A model generated the notes under the pieces. The model did no database searches. It saw only the letters and a list, made by a program, of their open reading frames with translations, and was not told the DNA's origin. Below are positions 7,894-16,141 of a stretch of DNA of 64,000 nucleotides, one piece after another (positions within the stretch are counted from its first letter, which is position 1; every line of letters begins with the position of its first letter). This DNA comes from JANMDN01 sp031376285. Its GTDB lineage: Bacteria; Actinomycetota; Thermoleophilia; Miltoncostaeales; Miltoncostaeaceae. Location of the stretch: the NCBI GenBank assembly GCA_031376285.1, contig JANMDN010000010.1:1-64000 (forward strand), written 5' to 3'. The translations under genes and the position numbers were made by a program.

Positions 7894-9126
7894 ATGGCCT
7901 CTCACGAACCGTCACGACCACCCCTGATCAGTTGGGAAGCCGCCCGGCAGGTCGTGCTCGGGGCCGCTCGGGCGCTTCCAGAGGAACGTGTCGATCTGGT
8001 CGACGCCGATGGACGCGTGCTCGCAGGCGACATCCTCGCGCCCGAGGATCTCCCGGCGTTTGCCAACAGTGCCATGGACGGGTTTGCGGTTCGCGCCGAG
8101 GATCTCGCCGGCGGCCCCCGGACGCTCCCCTTGATCGCACCGGTCCGCGCCGGCGACCCACCCGTTGTGCTTGCCGCGGGCCACAGCGTCTCGATCTCAA
8201 CCGGGGCACCACTGCCGGCAGGCGCTGACGCGATCGTCCCGCTCGAGGAGGCGACGTGGTCGGCGCAGACGGTCGACCTGCCGGGTCCGGTCGCCCAAGG
8301 GCGCTTCGTTCGCGTGGCTGGGAGTGACATCACGCGCGGCACGATGGCAATTGCGGCGGGCACGGTCATCGGCGCCCCAGAGGGCGGCCTACTCGCCGCG
8401 CTCGGTATCTCCACGCTCGCGGTGCATCGTCGGGCCGTGGTCGCGGTGCTCGCAACCGGTTCGGAGCTTGTGCCGCCCGCCCAGCGGCCTGGCGCTGGTC
8501 AAATCCGCGAGTCGAACGCGACGTCGATCGCCTGGGCATGTCGTCGGTACGGCGCGTCGGTACGAATGCTTGGCATTGCACGCGACGAGCCGGACGTCCT
8601 GCGGCGGGCCATCGAAGAGGGGCTCACCGCGGACCTCCTCATCACCTCCGGTGGTGTGTCGGTCGGCGAGCGTGACCTTGTGCGACGGACGCTCGCGGAC
8701 CTCGGCGCGCAGGAGCACTTCTGGGGAATCGCGCTTCGCCCCGGCAAGCCCTGCGCATTTGCCACCCTCGGTGAAACCGCGATCCTCGGGCTCCCGGGAA
8801 ACCCGGCGTCGACGCTCGTCGGACTCGCCCTCTTTGCCGCCCCGTTCATCCGTACACTCGCTGGCGACCGCGATCCCGTGCGCGGCGAAGAGCGCGCAAT
8901 CGCCGCCGGGCCATGGCCTGAGGTCATCGAGCGTGATCAGGCCGTTCGGTGCCGCGTCGAACACGACGGTGACGAGCTTCGCGCGACGGTGATCGGCGAC
9001 CAGAGCTCGCACCGGATTACATCGCTTGTCGGCACCCGCGCGCTCGCGATGGTCCCCGGGGGGACGTCGGTCAGCCCGGGCGATCGCGTTCGGCTGCTGC
9101 GCGACCCTTGGGGCTACGCGACGTAG
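7894..9126 (+). CDS. moeA: Molybdopterin molybdenumtransferase MoeA
   Basis: The 410-residue product is of usual length. It shows NSAMDGFAVRAEDLA (about residue 50), STGAPLPAGADAIVP (about 106), VLATGSELVPP (about 188), IRESNATSIAW, TSGGVSVGERDLVR (about 250) and LPGNPAST (about 300), all MoeA signatures, followed by the C-terminal beta-barrel domain. MoeA inserts molybdate into molybdopterin. The ATG start gives a standard N terminus; the open frame continues upstream but without homology. Its last 56 bases overlap the convergent M28-like gene. Another cofactor gene, moaC, lies 3.3 kb downstream. Confidence 0.92.
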   Translation: MASHEPSRPPLISWEAARQVVLGAARALPEERVDLVDADGRVLAGDILAPEDLPAFANSAMDGFAVRAEDLAGGPRTLPLIAPVRAGDPPVVLAAGHSVSISTGAPLPAGADAIVPLEEATWSAQTVDLPGPVAQGRFVRVAGSDITRGTMAIAAGTVIGAPEGGLLAALGISTLAVHRRAVVAVLATGSELVPPAQRPGAGQIRESNATSIAWACRRYGASVRMLGIARDEPDVLRRAIEEGLTADLLITSGGVSVGERDLVRRTLADLGAQEHFWGIALRPGKPCAFATLGETAILGLPGNPASTLVGLALFAAPFIRTLAGDRDPVRGEERAIAAGPWPEVIERDQAVRCRVEHDGDELRATVIGDQSSHRITSLVGTRALAMVPGGTSVSPGDRVRLLRDPWGYAT

Positions 9127-10816
9127 TGGAGGGGCGGCGAATGTGGAAGGCGGGGGCCGCAACGATCCAAACGCAGACGGCAATGAGGACCGCAAGCAGC
9201 GGGCCGAGCCAACCGCGGGTGCCCGAGAGGGTGGTGGCGGCCAGGTACCAGGATGAGTAGAGAAGGCCGCGGTCAATCATCGCCCCAATCACGCCTGCGA
9301 CGAGGAGAAACGGCAGCAGACCGCACAACCCAAGCGCCGCGAGTTGCCAACGCTCGCGAGCCATCGACGCGACGATCGCGGCATGCGCGGCGGGAAGGGC
9401 AAGGATCAATCCGTAGGGAACCAGCCACCAGGTGACAAGGAGCAGGACGGCCAGAACGATCAGGGCCGAGGCAGAGTCGGTAGGCGGCAACGCCTCGGCC
9501 TTCGCGACCCGCCCGCGCGTGAGACGCCAGATCAGTGGTCCACATGCGGCGACCGTAACGATCCCGGCGATCTGCGCCACACCGAACGAGAGGAGGCCCG
9601 GGAGGGGCGGTTTACCCGCCGCGCCCTCGGGGAGCAGGCCAGCCATCGCGAGGAACGGCCCGGTGGCAAGCGCCACGACGGGCGCCACGAGGCGCCACCG
9701 GAGCGCGCGCATCCCGCGGCCGAGGAAGATGCCCTCGCGACGCAGCCGGGCAGCGACATCGACGGCCATCACGAGAATGGGCATGAGCAGCATCAGGAGC
9801 GCGAGCCGAATGACCTGTGGACGCATCAGCTTGCCGGTCATGAGGATTCCGGCCGTTGGGCGAGGAACGCCGGTGCTCTGGTCAATCGCCGTGATGGCCG
9901 CCTGAGCGACCGTGCCGACGAGCGCCATCCGTTCGCGCTTCGGTTCCGTGGTTCGTGCGGGGAGGGGCGACTCCGCGCGGGCGGCAAGCGCGACGGCCGG
10001 AATGCCCGCCTCGATGATCGGGCCCTGGTCCCCGACGGATTGGGGAACCGCGTATCGCGCAAGCTGCGACCAGAAAATCCCGGTCTTTGCGACGCGTGCC
10101 GAACGGGAGGCCGAATCGGCGACGATCTCCCGGAAGGCGATGGACGCCTGCCCATCGCTTCCGCCCATCCAGAGGTGCAGCCCGGTCCCGGGAGCCTCAC
10201 CCGGGGCATCGAGAACGATCGCGGCGGCGATCGGGGTGTCGGAGAAGCGGTTGAGAAACCACCGGATTCCAGCGCTCCCAACCGTCGATCCACTCGTGGA
10301 GACGAAGTAGATCGGACGACTGTGGGCCGTCGTCGTCGCCCGTTTGGCCAGCTCGACAAGCAGAGCACTCCCGGAGGTCCCACCGCGCGCGCCTGGCGGG
10401 GTGTCTCGAGGGGCGACCACCAGGATGATGGCACGATCTCGAACCCGGGTCGCGGCGTCGCCGGTCCCTCGCTCGACGACGTAGATGTTCTCGAGCTCAC
10501 GGGTCTCGAAACCCGTCCGCGCTACGAAGCGTTGCGACTTCACGCCCTTTGCTCCACCCCCCACCCGTCCAGCGGTGACCTGCGCGAGCTGGTTGCGCAT
10601 CCAGTCGGCTGCCTGCCGATCACCGACCGATCCCGGAAGGCGCTCCGGGGCGAGCGTCGCGAGCTCCTGTGCCCCGAGGAGCGCAGACGTCCCGTCGAAC
10701 TGGGTGGGCACATCCGGCTCGGGCAGGCTCGCCGGCGACCGTAGCGTCAGGGGCGCGATCACGAGCGCGACCAGCGCGACGATCCAGCATGCGCGGTAGA
10801 GGCGCGCGTTCAGCAC
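9071..10816 (-). CDS. M28 peptidase-like membrane protein without metal ligands
   Basis: The 581-residue protein has one N-terminal helix (residues 9-27), an extracytoplasmic M28-like domain (about 40-300) and six or so C-terminal helices. The fold cues are RLPGSVGDRQAADWMRNQL, ILVVAPRDTPPGARGG, SGSALLVELAKRA and IYFVSTSGSTVGSAGIRWF. In active M28 enzymes these positions read HYD, GA[DN]DN and DGEE; here the His, bridging Asp and catalytic Glu are replaced (APRDT, GARGG, STSGS). It is therefore probably a non-catalytic pseudo-peptidase. It resembles the GPI transamidase subunit GAA1-like layout only in being a membrane M28 relative. Confidence 0.65.
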   Translation of the reverse strand: MLNARLYRACWIVALVALVIAPLTLRSPASLPEPDVPTQFDGTSALLGAQELATLAPERLPGSVGDRQAADWMRNQLAQVTAGRVGGGAKGVKSQRFVARTGFETRELENIYVVERGTGDAATRVRDRAIILVVAPRDTPPGARGGTSGSALLVELAKRATTTAHSRPIYFVSTSGSTVGSAGIRWFLNRFSDTPIAAAIVLDAPGEAPGTGLHLWMGGSDGQASIAFREIVADSASRSARVAKTGIFWSQLARYAVPQSVGDQGPIIEAGIPAVALAARAESPLPARTTEPKRERMALVGTVAQAAITAIDQSTGVPRPTAGILMTGKLMRPQVIRLALLMLLMPILVMAVDVAARLRREGIFLGRGMRALRWRLVAPVVALATGPFLAMAGLLPEGAAGKPPLPGLLSFGVAQIAGIVTVAACGPLIWRLTRGRVAKAEALPPTDSASALIVLAVLLLVTWWLVPYGLILALPAAHAAIVASMARERWQLAALGLCGLLPFLLVAGVIGAMIDRGLLYSSWYLAATTLSGTRGWLGPLLAVLIAVCVWIVAAPAFHIRRPSTTSRSPKGRAAAERDRPG

Positions 10817-10923
10817 GTTGCGTCGCCGAGTGAGGTGTCGTCGTAGAGTGCGGGCACGGCCGCGTTTGGTATCACACCTGGCGTCGTCTGGGAGAGTCGC
10901 AGGCGACGAGAGAGGGCTCCGGG

Positions 10924-12441
10924 ATGCATGGAGAGCGATTGGACGACGTGGCGGATCCCTTGATTCTCGTATCGAACCGGGGCCCGGTCACCTTTCAGCG
11001 CGTGCGCCAGCGCGGTCGGGTGGCGGGGCGAGGCAGCGGAGGGCTGGTGACAGCGCTCTCGGGGCTTCTCGATGCATCTCCCACGATCTGGGTATCGGCC
11101 GCGATTTCGCGTGAGGACCGGCTGGTCGCGGCGGAGTCCGGGGAGGATGGCTTCCAGCTCGAGGGGTTCGGCCATGAGGCTCGCGGACGCTTCGTCGTCG
11201 TTGACGACGCCGCATACCACGCCTACTACAACATCATCGCAAACCCAATCCTGTGGTTCATCCAGCACTATCTCTGGGACCTCTCGAACGCTCCGGACAT
11301 CCGTTGGGAGGAGCTCGAAGCGTGGGAGAACGGCTATCAGGCCGTCAACCGGCGTTTCGCGGACGAGGTCATCGGGCTGCTCGAGGAGCACCCCCATGCC
11401 ACCGTTATGTTCCACGACTACCACCTGTACACCGCTCCCGCCGTCGTTCGAGCCGCCCACCCCTGGGCGTTCCTGCACCATTTCGTCCACATTCCCTGGA
11501 GCCAACCGGACTATTGGCGCGTGCTGCCCCCGCACATTCGCGAAGCGGTGCTCGAGGGCCTGCTTGCAAACGACATCGTCGCGTTCCACACCCGAGGCTA
11601 TGCGCGGAGCTTCATGTTGTGCTGCGAGGATCTGCTCGGTGCAGCCGTCGACTATCGACGTGGACTTGTGCGATGGAACGACCGGGAAGTGTGGGTTCGC
11701 GCCTACCCAATTTCGATCAACGCTCCGGCGTTTGAGGCGCTTGCCCAGGAACCGCCGGTTGCCGAGGAGGAGGCCCTGATCCTGCGCCGACGTCGACGCC
11801 AGATGATCGTCCGCGTCGACCGTACCGACCTCGCCAAGAATGTGCTGCGCGGCTTCAAGGCGTTCGACCGTTTTCTGGATCTCTACCCGGAGTACCTCGA
11901 GCAGGTCACCTTCGTCGCCCAGTTGCCGCCCTCTCGCCAAGACGTCGACGAGTACATCGAGTACATCGAGAAGATCCGGTCGCTTGTCAGCCACATCAAC
12001 ACCAAGCACGGCAACACCGACTGGATGCCGATCGACCTGCGCATGGAGCACAACATGCCCCGCGCCCTGGCGCTCTACAAGCACTACGACGTGATGCTGG
12101 TGAACTCCATCTTCGACGGGATGAACCTCGTTGCCAAAGAGGCGCCGCTCATCAACGAGCGCGACGGCGTGCTGATCCTGTCTGAGAACACCGGGGCGCA
12201 CGAAGAGCTCGGCGCCTTTGCGATCACGGTGAACCCGTTCGACGTCGAGGACCAGGCGCGCGCGATTCACGCGGCACTGACGATGTCACGCGAGGAGCGC
12301 GTCGCGCGGGGGGCAGCCATCAAGCAGATCGTCCGCGCGAACAACGTCGCGAAATGGCTTGCCGCGCAGCGCCGCGACATCAACGCCAAGCGTGTCGCCG
12401 ACAGCCGACGCGCGGCGCGACAACCACGGGAGGACAATTGA
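10924..12441 (+). CDS. otsA: Trehalose-6-phosphate synthase (GT20)
   Basis: The 505-residue product has the GT20 landmarks: LVSNRGPVTF at the N terminus, HDYHLYTAPAVVR (about residue 160), HIPWSQPDYWRVLP (about 185), RVDRTDLAKNVLRGFKAF (about 300), and DGMNLVAKEAPLIN with LSENTGAHEELG (about 400-425), which bind the UDP-glucose diphosphate. It would join UDP-glucose and glucose 6-phosphate to make trehalose 6-phosphate. No otsB phosphatase is adjacent. A related glucosylglycerol-phosphate synthase is an alternative specificity. Its stop overlaps the moaC start (TTGA). Confidence 0.85.
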   Translation: MHGERLDDVADPLILVSNRGPVTFQRVRQRGRVAGRGSGGLVTALSGLLDASPTIWVSAAISREDRLVAAESGEDGFQLEGFGHEARGRFVVVDDAAYHAYYNIIANPILWFIQHYLWDLSNAPDIRWEELEAWENGYQAVNRRFADEVIGLLEEHPHATVMFHDYHLYTAPAVVRAAHPWAFLHHFVHIPWSQPDYWRVLPPHIREAVLEGLLANDIVAFHTRGYARSFMLCCEDLLGAAVDYRRGLVRWNDREVWVRAYPISINAPAFEALAQEPPVAEEEALILRRRRRQMIVRVDRTDLAKNVLRGFKAFDRFLDLYPEYLEQVTFVAQLPPSRQDVDEYIEYIEKIRSLVSHINTKHGNTDWMPIDLRMEHNMPRALALYKHYDVMLVNSIFDGMNLVAKEAPLINERDGVLILSENTGAHEELGAFAITVNPFDVEDQARAIHAALTMSREERVARGAAIKQIVRANNVAKWLAAQRRDINAKRVADSRRAARQPREDN

Positions 12442-12905
12442 CCAATCACCTCACACACCTCGATGAGCGTGGACGGGCGCGCATGGTCGACGTCGGCGCG
12501 AAGCCGGTTCAGCGGCGCGTTGCGACGGCGCAGGCGCGGGTTCGGATGAGCGCCCGCGCCGCCGAGCTGCTTGCCGAGGGTGGCCTGCCAAAGGGAGACG
12601 CCGCGGCCGTTTCGAGAGTCGCCGCGATCATCGCCGCCAAGCGAACGTCGGAGCTCATCCCGCTCTGCCATCCCCTTCCGATCGACGCCATCGACGTCGA
12701 TGTTCGTGTCGAGGGCGAGGAGGCCATCATCTCCGTGACGGTTTGTACGAGTGCAAAGACCGGCGTCGAGATGGAGGCGTTGACCGCGGCCACCGTGGGC
12801 GCACTCGCCATCTGGGACATGGTGAAGGGCGTCGACCGGGATCTGCGCATCGACGGCGTCCGCCTCCTCTCCAAGACGAAAACGCCCCCCGGAGAGAGCA
12901 GCTAG
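12438..12905 (+). CDS. moaC: Cyclic pyranopterin monophosphate synthase MoaC
   Basis: The 155-residue product carries LTHLDERGRARMVDVG at the N terminus, SELIPLCHPLPIDAIDV (about residue 70, catalytic His region) and KTGVEMEALTAATVGALAIWDM (about 108), diagnostic of MoaC. It acts in the first step of molybdopterin synthesis with MoaA, which is not in this window. The start is a TTG preceded by GGGAGGAC and overlapping the otsA stop by four bases. Coupling a cofactor gene to trehalose synthesis is unusual. Confidence 0.93.
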   Translation: MTNHLTHLDERGRARMVDVGAKPVQRRVATAQARVRMSARAAELLAEGGLPKGDAAAVSRVAAIIAAKRTSELIPLCHPLPIDAIDVDVRVEGEEAIISVTVCTSAKTGVEMEALTAATVGALAIWDMVKGVDRDLRIDGVRLLSKTKTPPGESS

Positions 12906-12939
12906 CCACCTCACTTCCCTGTCGCATCCTGCCTCGGTC

Positions 12940-14622
12940 TCACCCCGGTGGTTCGGCGAGGACGACCTGGTCGCGGCCGGAGTGCTTCGCGGCGTACAGG
13001 GCTCGGTCGGCGGCGGCGATGATCCCCGGCACCGACGCCGTTTGGTTCGACGCCGCGATCCCCACGCTGACGGTGACGCGCAGCCCGGGGCGTACCGCGG
13101 ACCAATCGGTCGCCGCCACGGCGCGGCGAAACCGCTCGCAGGCCTGGAAGGCCGACGCCGGCTCCACGTCCAGGAAGAGCACAGCGAACTCGTCCCCGCC
13201 GAACCGTGCCGCGAGATCGCGCTCGCGAAAGTGACGGCGCATTGCTGTCGAAACGGTCCGAAGCACTTCGTCACCGGCGAGGTGACCGAAGCGGTCGTTG
13301 ACCGACTTGAACGCGTCGATGTCGATCATCGCCACGCAGAGCCACCGCCCGTCGTGGGAGCGATCACTTCGCTCGGCGAGGATCACGTCGAGCTGGCGGC
13401 GGTTCGGTAGGCGTGTGAGTGGATCCTCGAGCGATGCCCGGGCGAGCTGCCGGCTCTGTGACCACAACTCGTCGACGAGACGCGACAGCTGTTCGATCTG
13501 TTGGCGCTCGTGCTCGCCCTTGGCAAGATGCATCGCCGTGCGCAGGCCAAGCGCCGATGCGCGCCGTGCCCCATCGGTGCGCCGCACTCGTTCGCTCAGC
13601 CGGTGAAACCGACGGTGCTCGGCCAGGGCGTCGCGGTGCCAGCCCATCGCCTCGAAGAGCAATGCCCGCTCGAAATGGGCATCGGCCTGCATGCCGTGAA
13701 AGTCGAGATTTCGTGCGTGGTGAAGGGCTGCCTCGAGCTGTTCCCCCGCGTCGCGGTAGCGCGCGAGTTCGCGAAGCGCTCCCCCGAGCGTGAGAAGGGT
13801 CAGGCCCTCGACCTGGGGCTGCCCAAGGTCGCGGGCTGCCTCCGCGACGCCGTCAAGAACCTCGATCGCTTCAGTCGCGTTCTCCGTTCGCAGGAGTAGC
13901 CAGGCGAGGTAGGCCCGCAGGACCGTCTGTTGAAGGCGGTTGTCCGTGTCCATGGATTCCGCGAGGGTCGCGCGAGTCGCCTCGATCATCGCCGCGGCTT
14001 CGCTCTTTGCCTCGTCCTCGAGCCCCGCCTGCCAGTCTCGGCGGCTGCTGTCGACGACGCGTGCAATCGCCTGGCTCTGAAAGCCGAGGGCCTCGCGGCG
14101 GGCGCCGACGTCGCGGGCGATCTCGACTGCCAGTCGGTCGTGCTCTTCGGCGGCGGCGTCGTCGCCGAGAAAGAGTTGGACCGAGCCAAGGTTGCAGTGG
14201 GTCGCCGCGAGATCAAGTGAGGTTCCCGGAATCCCTTCAAGGTTCGCCATCGCTTCGACGGCAGCGCTCATTCCCTCCTGCATTCGTCCGGTGTAGATCA
14301 GGACGACCGCGGCCAAGCTCAGCGCGCGAGCGATCCCAAGCGCGTCGCCGAGGGCGGTAAAGCGTGCCGTCGCGTCGGCGCACGCCGCCAGACATCCCTC
14401 GTGATCGGCCTGCCGGGCAAGCGCCGAGGCCCGTCTGACGAGTCCCCACGCCACCTCGTGGTCAAGACCAGCGCTCGTCGCGATCGCGATCGCGCCGTTC
14501 GCTGCGGAGATCGCGCCGACGGCGTCGCCTGATTCGAACCGCGTCTGGGATGTCGAAAGCAGCATCGCGACCCGGCTGGATCGTGCATCCGGATCCGTCG
14601 TGAGTGGATCATCCGTTTCCAC
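12940..14622 (-). CDS. TPR-sensor diguanylate cyclase (GGDEF)
   Basis: The product (560 residues) has about 370 residues of helical TPR-like repeats (pairs such as EAIEVLDGVAEAARDLGQP and DAGEQLEAALHHARNL), a short coiled linker, and a C-terminal GGDEF domain: DPLTRLPNRRQLD, DIDAFKSVNDRFGH, RFGGDEFAVLF. RERD five residues before GGDEF is an intact c-di-GMP inhibitory I-site. No membrane helix or PAS domain is seen, so it is a cytoplasmic cyclase with a protein-binding sensor. I choose the GTG preceded by GAGG at six bases; a TTG four codons upstream also exists. Confidence 0.85.
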   Translation of the reverse strand: METDDPLTTDPDARSSRVAMLLSTSQTRFESGDAVGAISAANGAIAIATSAGLDHEVAWGLVRRASALARQADHEGCLAACADATARFTALGDALGIARALSLAAVVLIYTGRMQEGMSAAVEAMANLEGIPGTSLDLAATHCNLGSVQLFLGDDAAAEEHDRLAVEIARDVGARREALGFQSQAIARVVDSSRRDWQAGLEDEAKSEAAAMIEATRATLAESMDTDNRLQQTVLRAYLAWLLLRTENATEAIEVLDGVAEAARDLGQPQVEGLTLLTLGGALRELARYRDAGEQLEAALHHARNLDFHGMQADAHFERALLFEAMGWHRDALAEHRRFHRLSERVRRTDGARRASALGLRTAMHLAKGEHERQQIEQLSRLVDELWSQSRQLARASLEDPLTRLPNRRQLDVILAERSDRSHDGRWLCVAMIDIDAFKSVNDRFGHLAGDEVLRTVSTAMRRHFRERDLAARFGGDEFAVLFLDVEPASAFQACERFRRAVAATDWSAVRPGLRVTVSVGIAASNQTASVPGIIAAADRALYAAKHSGRDQVVLAEPPG

Positions 14623-14714
14623 CAGGTACCTCAACCGTCGCAGGTCGTGCGTAGGCTACCGAACTTATGAAATCCGTGTTTCTCGCACGGTTCTGCGGGA
14701 CGCAGCACGAAGGG

Positions 14715-14720
14715 TAACCT
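14715..14720 (+). promoter_or_regulatory. TAACCT -10 box for leaderless aldolase gene
   Basis: TAACCT ends seven bases before the GTG of the threonine-aldolase-like gene, so transcription should start at or next to the start codon. No ribosome binding site is visible upstream of that GTG. Confidence 0.45.
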
Positions 14721-14727
14721 GGAATGC

Positions 14728-15768
14728 GTGCTCCGCCCAAGCCTCGCGAGTGACAACTGGGCTGGCGCCCACCCGGCCGTCCTGGACGCCCTCGCGGCGG
14801 CAAACGCTGGACCGGCACCCGCCTACGGCGATGACGAGTGGACGCGCGCGCTCGACCGGTGGATCGAGGCGGAGTTCGGATCCGGGGTGTCGAACTTCCC
14901 GGTCTTCACCGGGACCGCCGCGAACGTGATCGGCCTCCTCGCCCTCGCACGCCCGTTCCAGGCGGTGATTTGCAGCGACGTGGCCCACCTCGCAGTTGAT
15001 GAGTGTGGCGCGCCGGAACGCATCGCGGGAGTCAAGATCATCACCGTCGGACATGAGGATGGCCGTCTTCGACCGGAGACCGTCGCAGCGGCAATCAAGG
15101 GGCTCGGGGTCGTGCACCACTCCCAGCCGGCCGTCCTCTCGATCACCCAGCCGACCGAGCTCGGCACCGTCTACGAGCCGGAGGCGCTGCGGGTGCTCTG
15201 CCAGCTCGCCCATGATCGCGGCTTGCGTGTTCATCTGGACGGGGCGCGGCTCGCCAACGCCGCGGCCGCGCTCGGTGTGTCGCTGCGAGCGATCAGCCGC
15301 GATGTCGGCGTCGATGTCCTGAGCTACGGCGCGACCAAGAACGGGGCCCTCGCTGCGGAGGTCGTCGTCGTCTTCGACGGCGACATGGCTGGCGAGTTGG
15401 GCTTCGTGCGCAAGCAGACGATGCAGCTCGCATCGAAAGGGCGCTTCTTGGCCGCCCAGCTCCTTGCCTTAGCCGAGGGAGAGCGCTGGCGGGAGAACGC
15501 GGCTCACGCGAATGCCATGGCAGCGCGACTCGGCGCGGGGCTTGCCACGCGAGGTGAGGTCACCATCACGCGGCCCATCGAGGCCAACGCCGTGTTTGCA
15601 ACGTTTCCAGATGCCGTCGCCGAGGAACTTCTGGAAGGCACGGACTTCTACATCTGGGACGCCGACACCTCGGAGGTCCGCCTCATGACGTCGTGGGCGA
15701 CGTCAGTGGCTGAGGTGGACGTTTTCCTTGCGCTCGTGGCGGGGGCGCTCGACCGCTACGCCGCCTGA
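14728..15768 (+). CDS. Low-specificity L-threonine aldolase-like PLP enzyme (beta-eliminating lyase family)
   Basis: The 346-residue protein begins LRPSLASDNWAGAHPAVLDAL, matching the N terminus of the fold type I threonine aldolase family (usually S-D-N/T..HP). It has the PLP-stacking region FTGTAANVIGLLA, HLDGARLANAAAALG (about residue 168) with the Asp that contacts the PLP nitrogen, and SYGATKNGALAAEVVV (about 200) with the Schiff-base Lys. It would cleave threonine or allo-threonine to glycine and acetaldehyde, or a related beta-hydroxy amino acid. It appears monocistronic, ending at a strong hairpin. Confidence 0.85.
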   Translation: MLRPSLASDNWAGAHPAVLDALAAANAGPAPAYGDDEWTRALDRWIEAEFGSGVSNFPVFTGTAANVIGLLALARPFQAVICSDVAHLAVDECGAPERIAGVKIITVGHEDGRLRPETVAAAIKGLGVVHHSQPAVLSITQPTELGTVYEPEALRVLCQLAHDRGLRVHLDGARLANAAAALGVSLRAISRDVGVDVLSYGATKNGALAAEVVVVFDGDMAGELGFVRKQTMQLASKGRFLAAQLLALAEGERWRENAAHANAMAARLGAGLATRGEVTITRPIEANAVFATFPDAVAEELLEGTDFYIWDADTSEVRLMTSWATSVAEVDVFLALVAGALDRYAA

Positions 15769-15776
15769 CCAACGAA

Positions 15777-15811
15777 GAGGACCCCCGAAGCCGCGACAGC
15801 CGGGGGTCCTC
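15777..15811 (+). terminator. Strong GC hairpin after the aldolase gene
   Basis: GAGGACCCCCG (15777-15787) pairs perfectly with CGGGGGTCCTC (15801-15811) around a 13-base loop, nine bases after the stop. There is no U-tract, but an 11-base perfect stem directly after a gene fits a terminator in GC-rich bacteria. Confidence 0.6.
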
Positions 15812-16141
15812 CTAGGTGACTCATCAAGTCTTGCTTCGTGGACTACTTCTGGAGCGGCATTTGGTTCACCTCCGGGGCGTTGGCGTCGCGTTCCTTATGA
15901 GGAGAAACCTATGACCACCCGTTGGTGAGGACATGGTCAATGCTGACCAATGTCAAGGTTTCACGATGTGAGACGGTGGGCACGCCAGAACGGGCTGAGT
16001 TGTGAGGAACGTCAGACCGGCGCCGGGGCAGACCCGGCCCGACGAACTCCACAGACTTGGCCTGCCCGTGGCTTGGCCGCGTTCGTCCATGACCGATCAG
16101 GGTCCGGTTGGCGACGCGCGCGCCTCGGGTACCCTGTGCGA
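15812..16141 (+). other. Intergenic region with mini-ORF and hairpin
   Basis: This 330-base stretch has no recognised gene. It contains a GAGGAG sequence six bases before ATG at 15911, opening a five-codon ORF, MTTRW, that stops at 15928. Immediately after, GACATGGTC (15930-15938) pairs with GACCAATGTC (15944-15953) with one bulge. The layout resembles a leader peptide followed by a hairpin, but the distance to the next gene is 190 bases. The rest shows no clear signal until the promoter of the LLM gene. Confidence 0.35.
16130..16135 (+). promoter_or_regulatory. TACCCT -10 box of the polysaccharide locus
   Basis: TACCCT ends six bases before the GTG of the LLM oxidoreductase; a TTGGCG 16 bases upstream of it (around 16108) could be the -35. 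The spacing implies a leaderless transcript at the head of the long plus-strand locus. Confidence 0.45.

Noticed and set aside
10810..12270. 486-codon minus-strand frame opposite otsA
   Set aside because: Antisense shadow of a strongly conserved GT20 enzyme; no motif of its own.
14667..14717. Short ORF starting MKSVFLARF upstream of the aldolase gene
   Set aside because: No ribosome binding site, sixteen codons, and it overlaps the promoter of the aldolase gene.
15950..16141. Upstream extension of the LLM oxidoreductase frame
   Set aside because: Extension lacks similarity to the family, while GTG 16142 has a TACCCT box at leaderless spacing.
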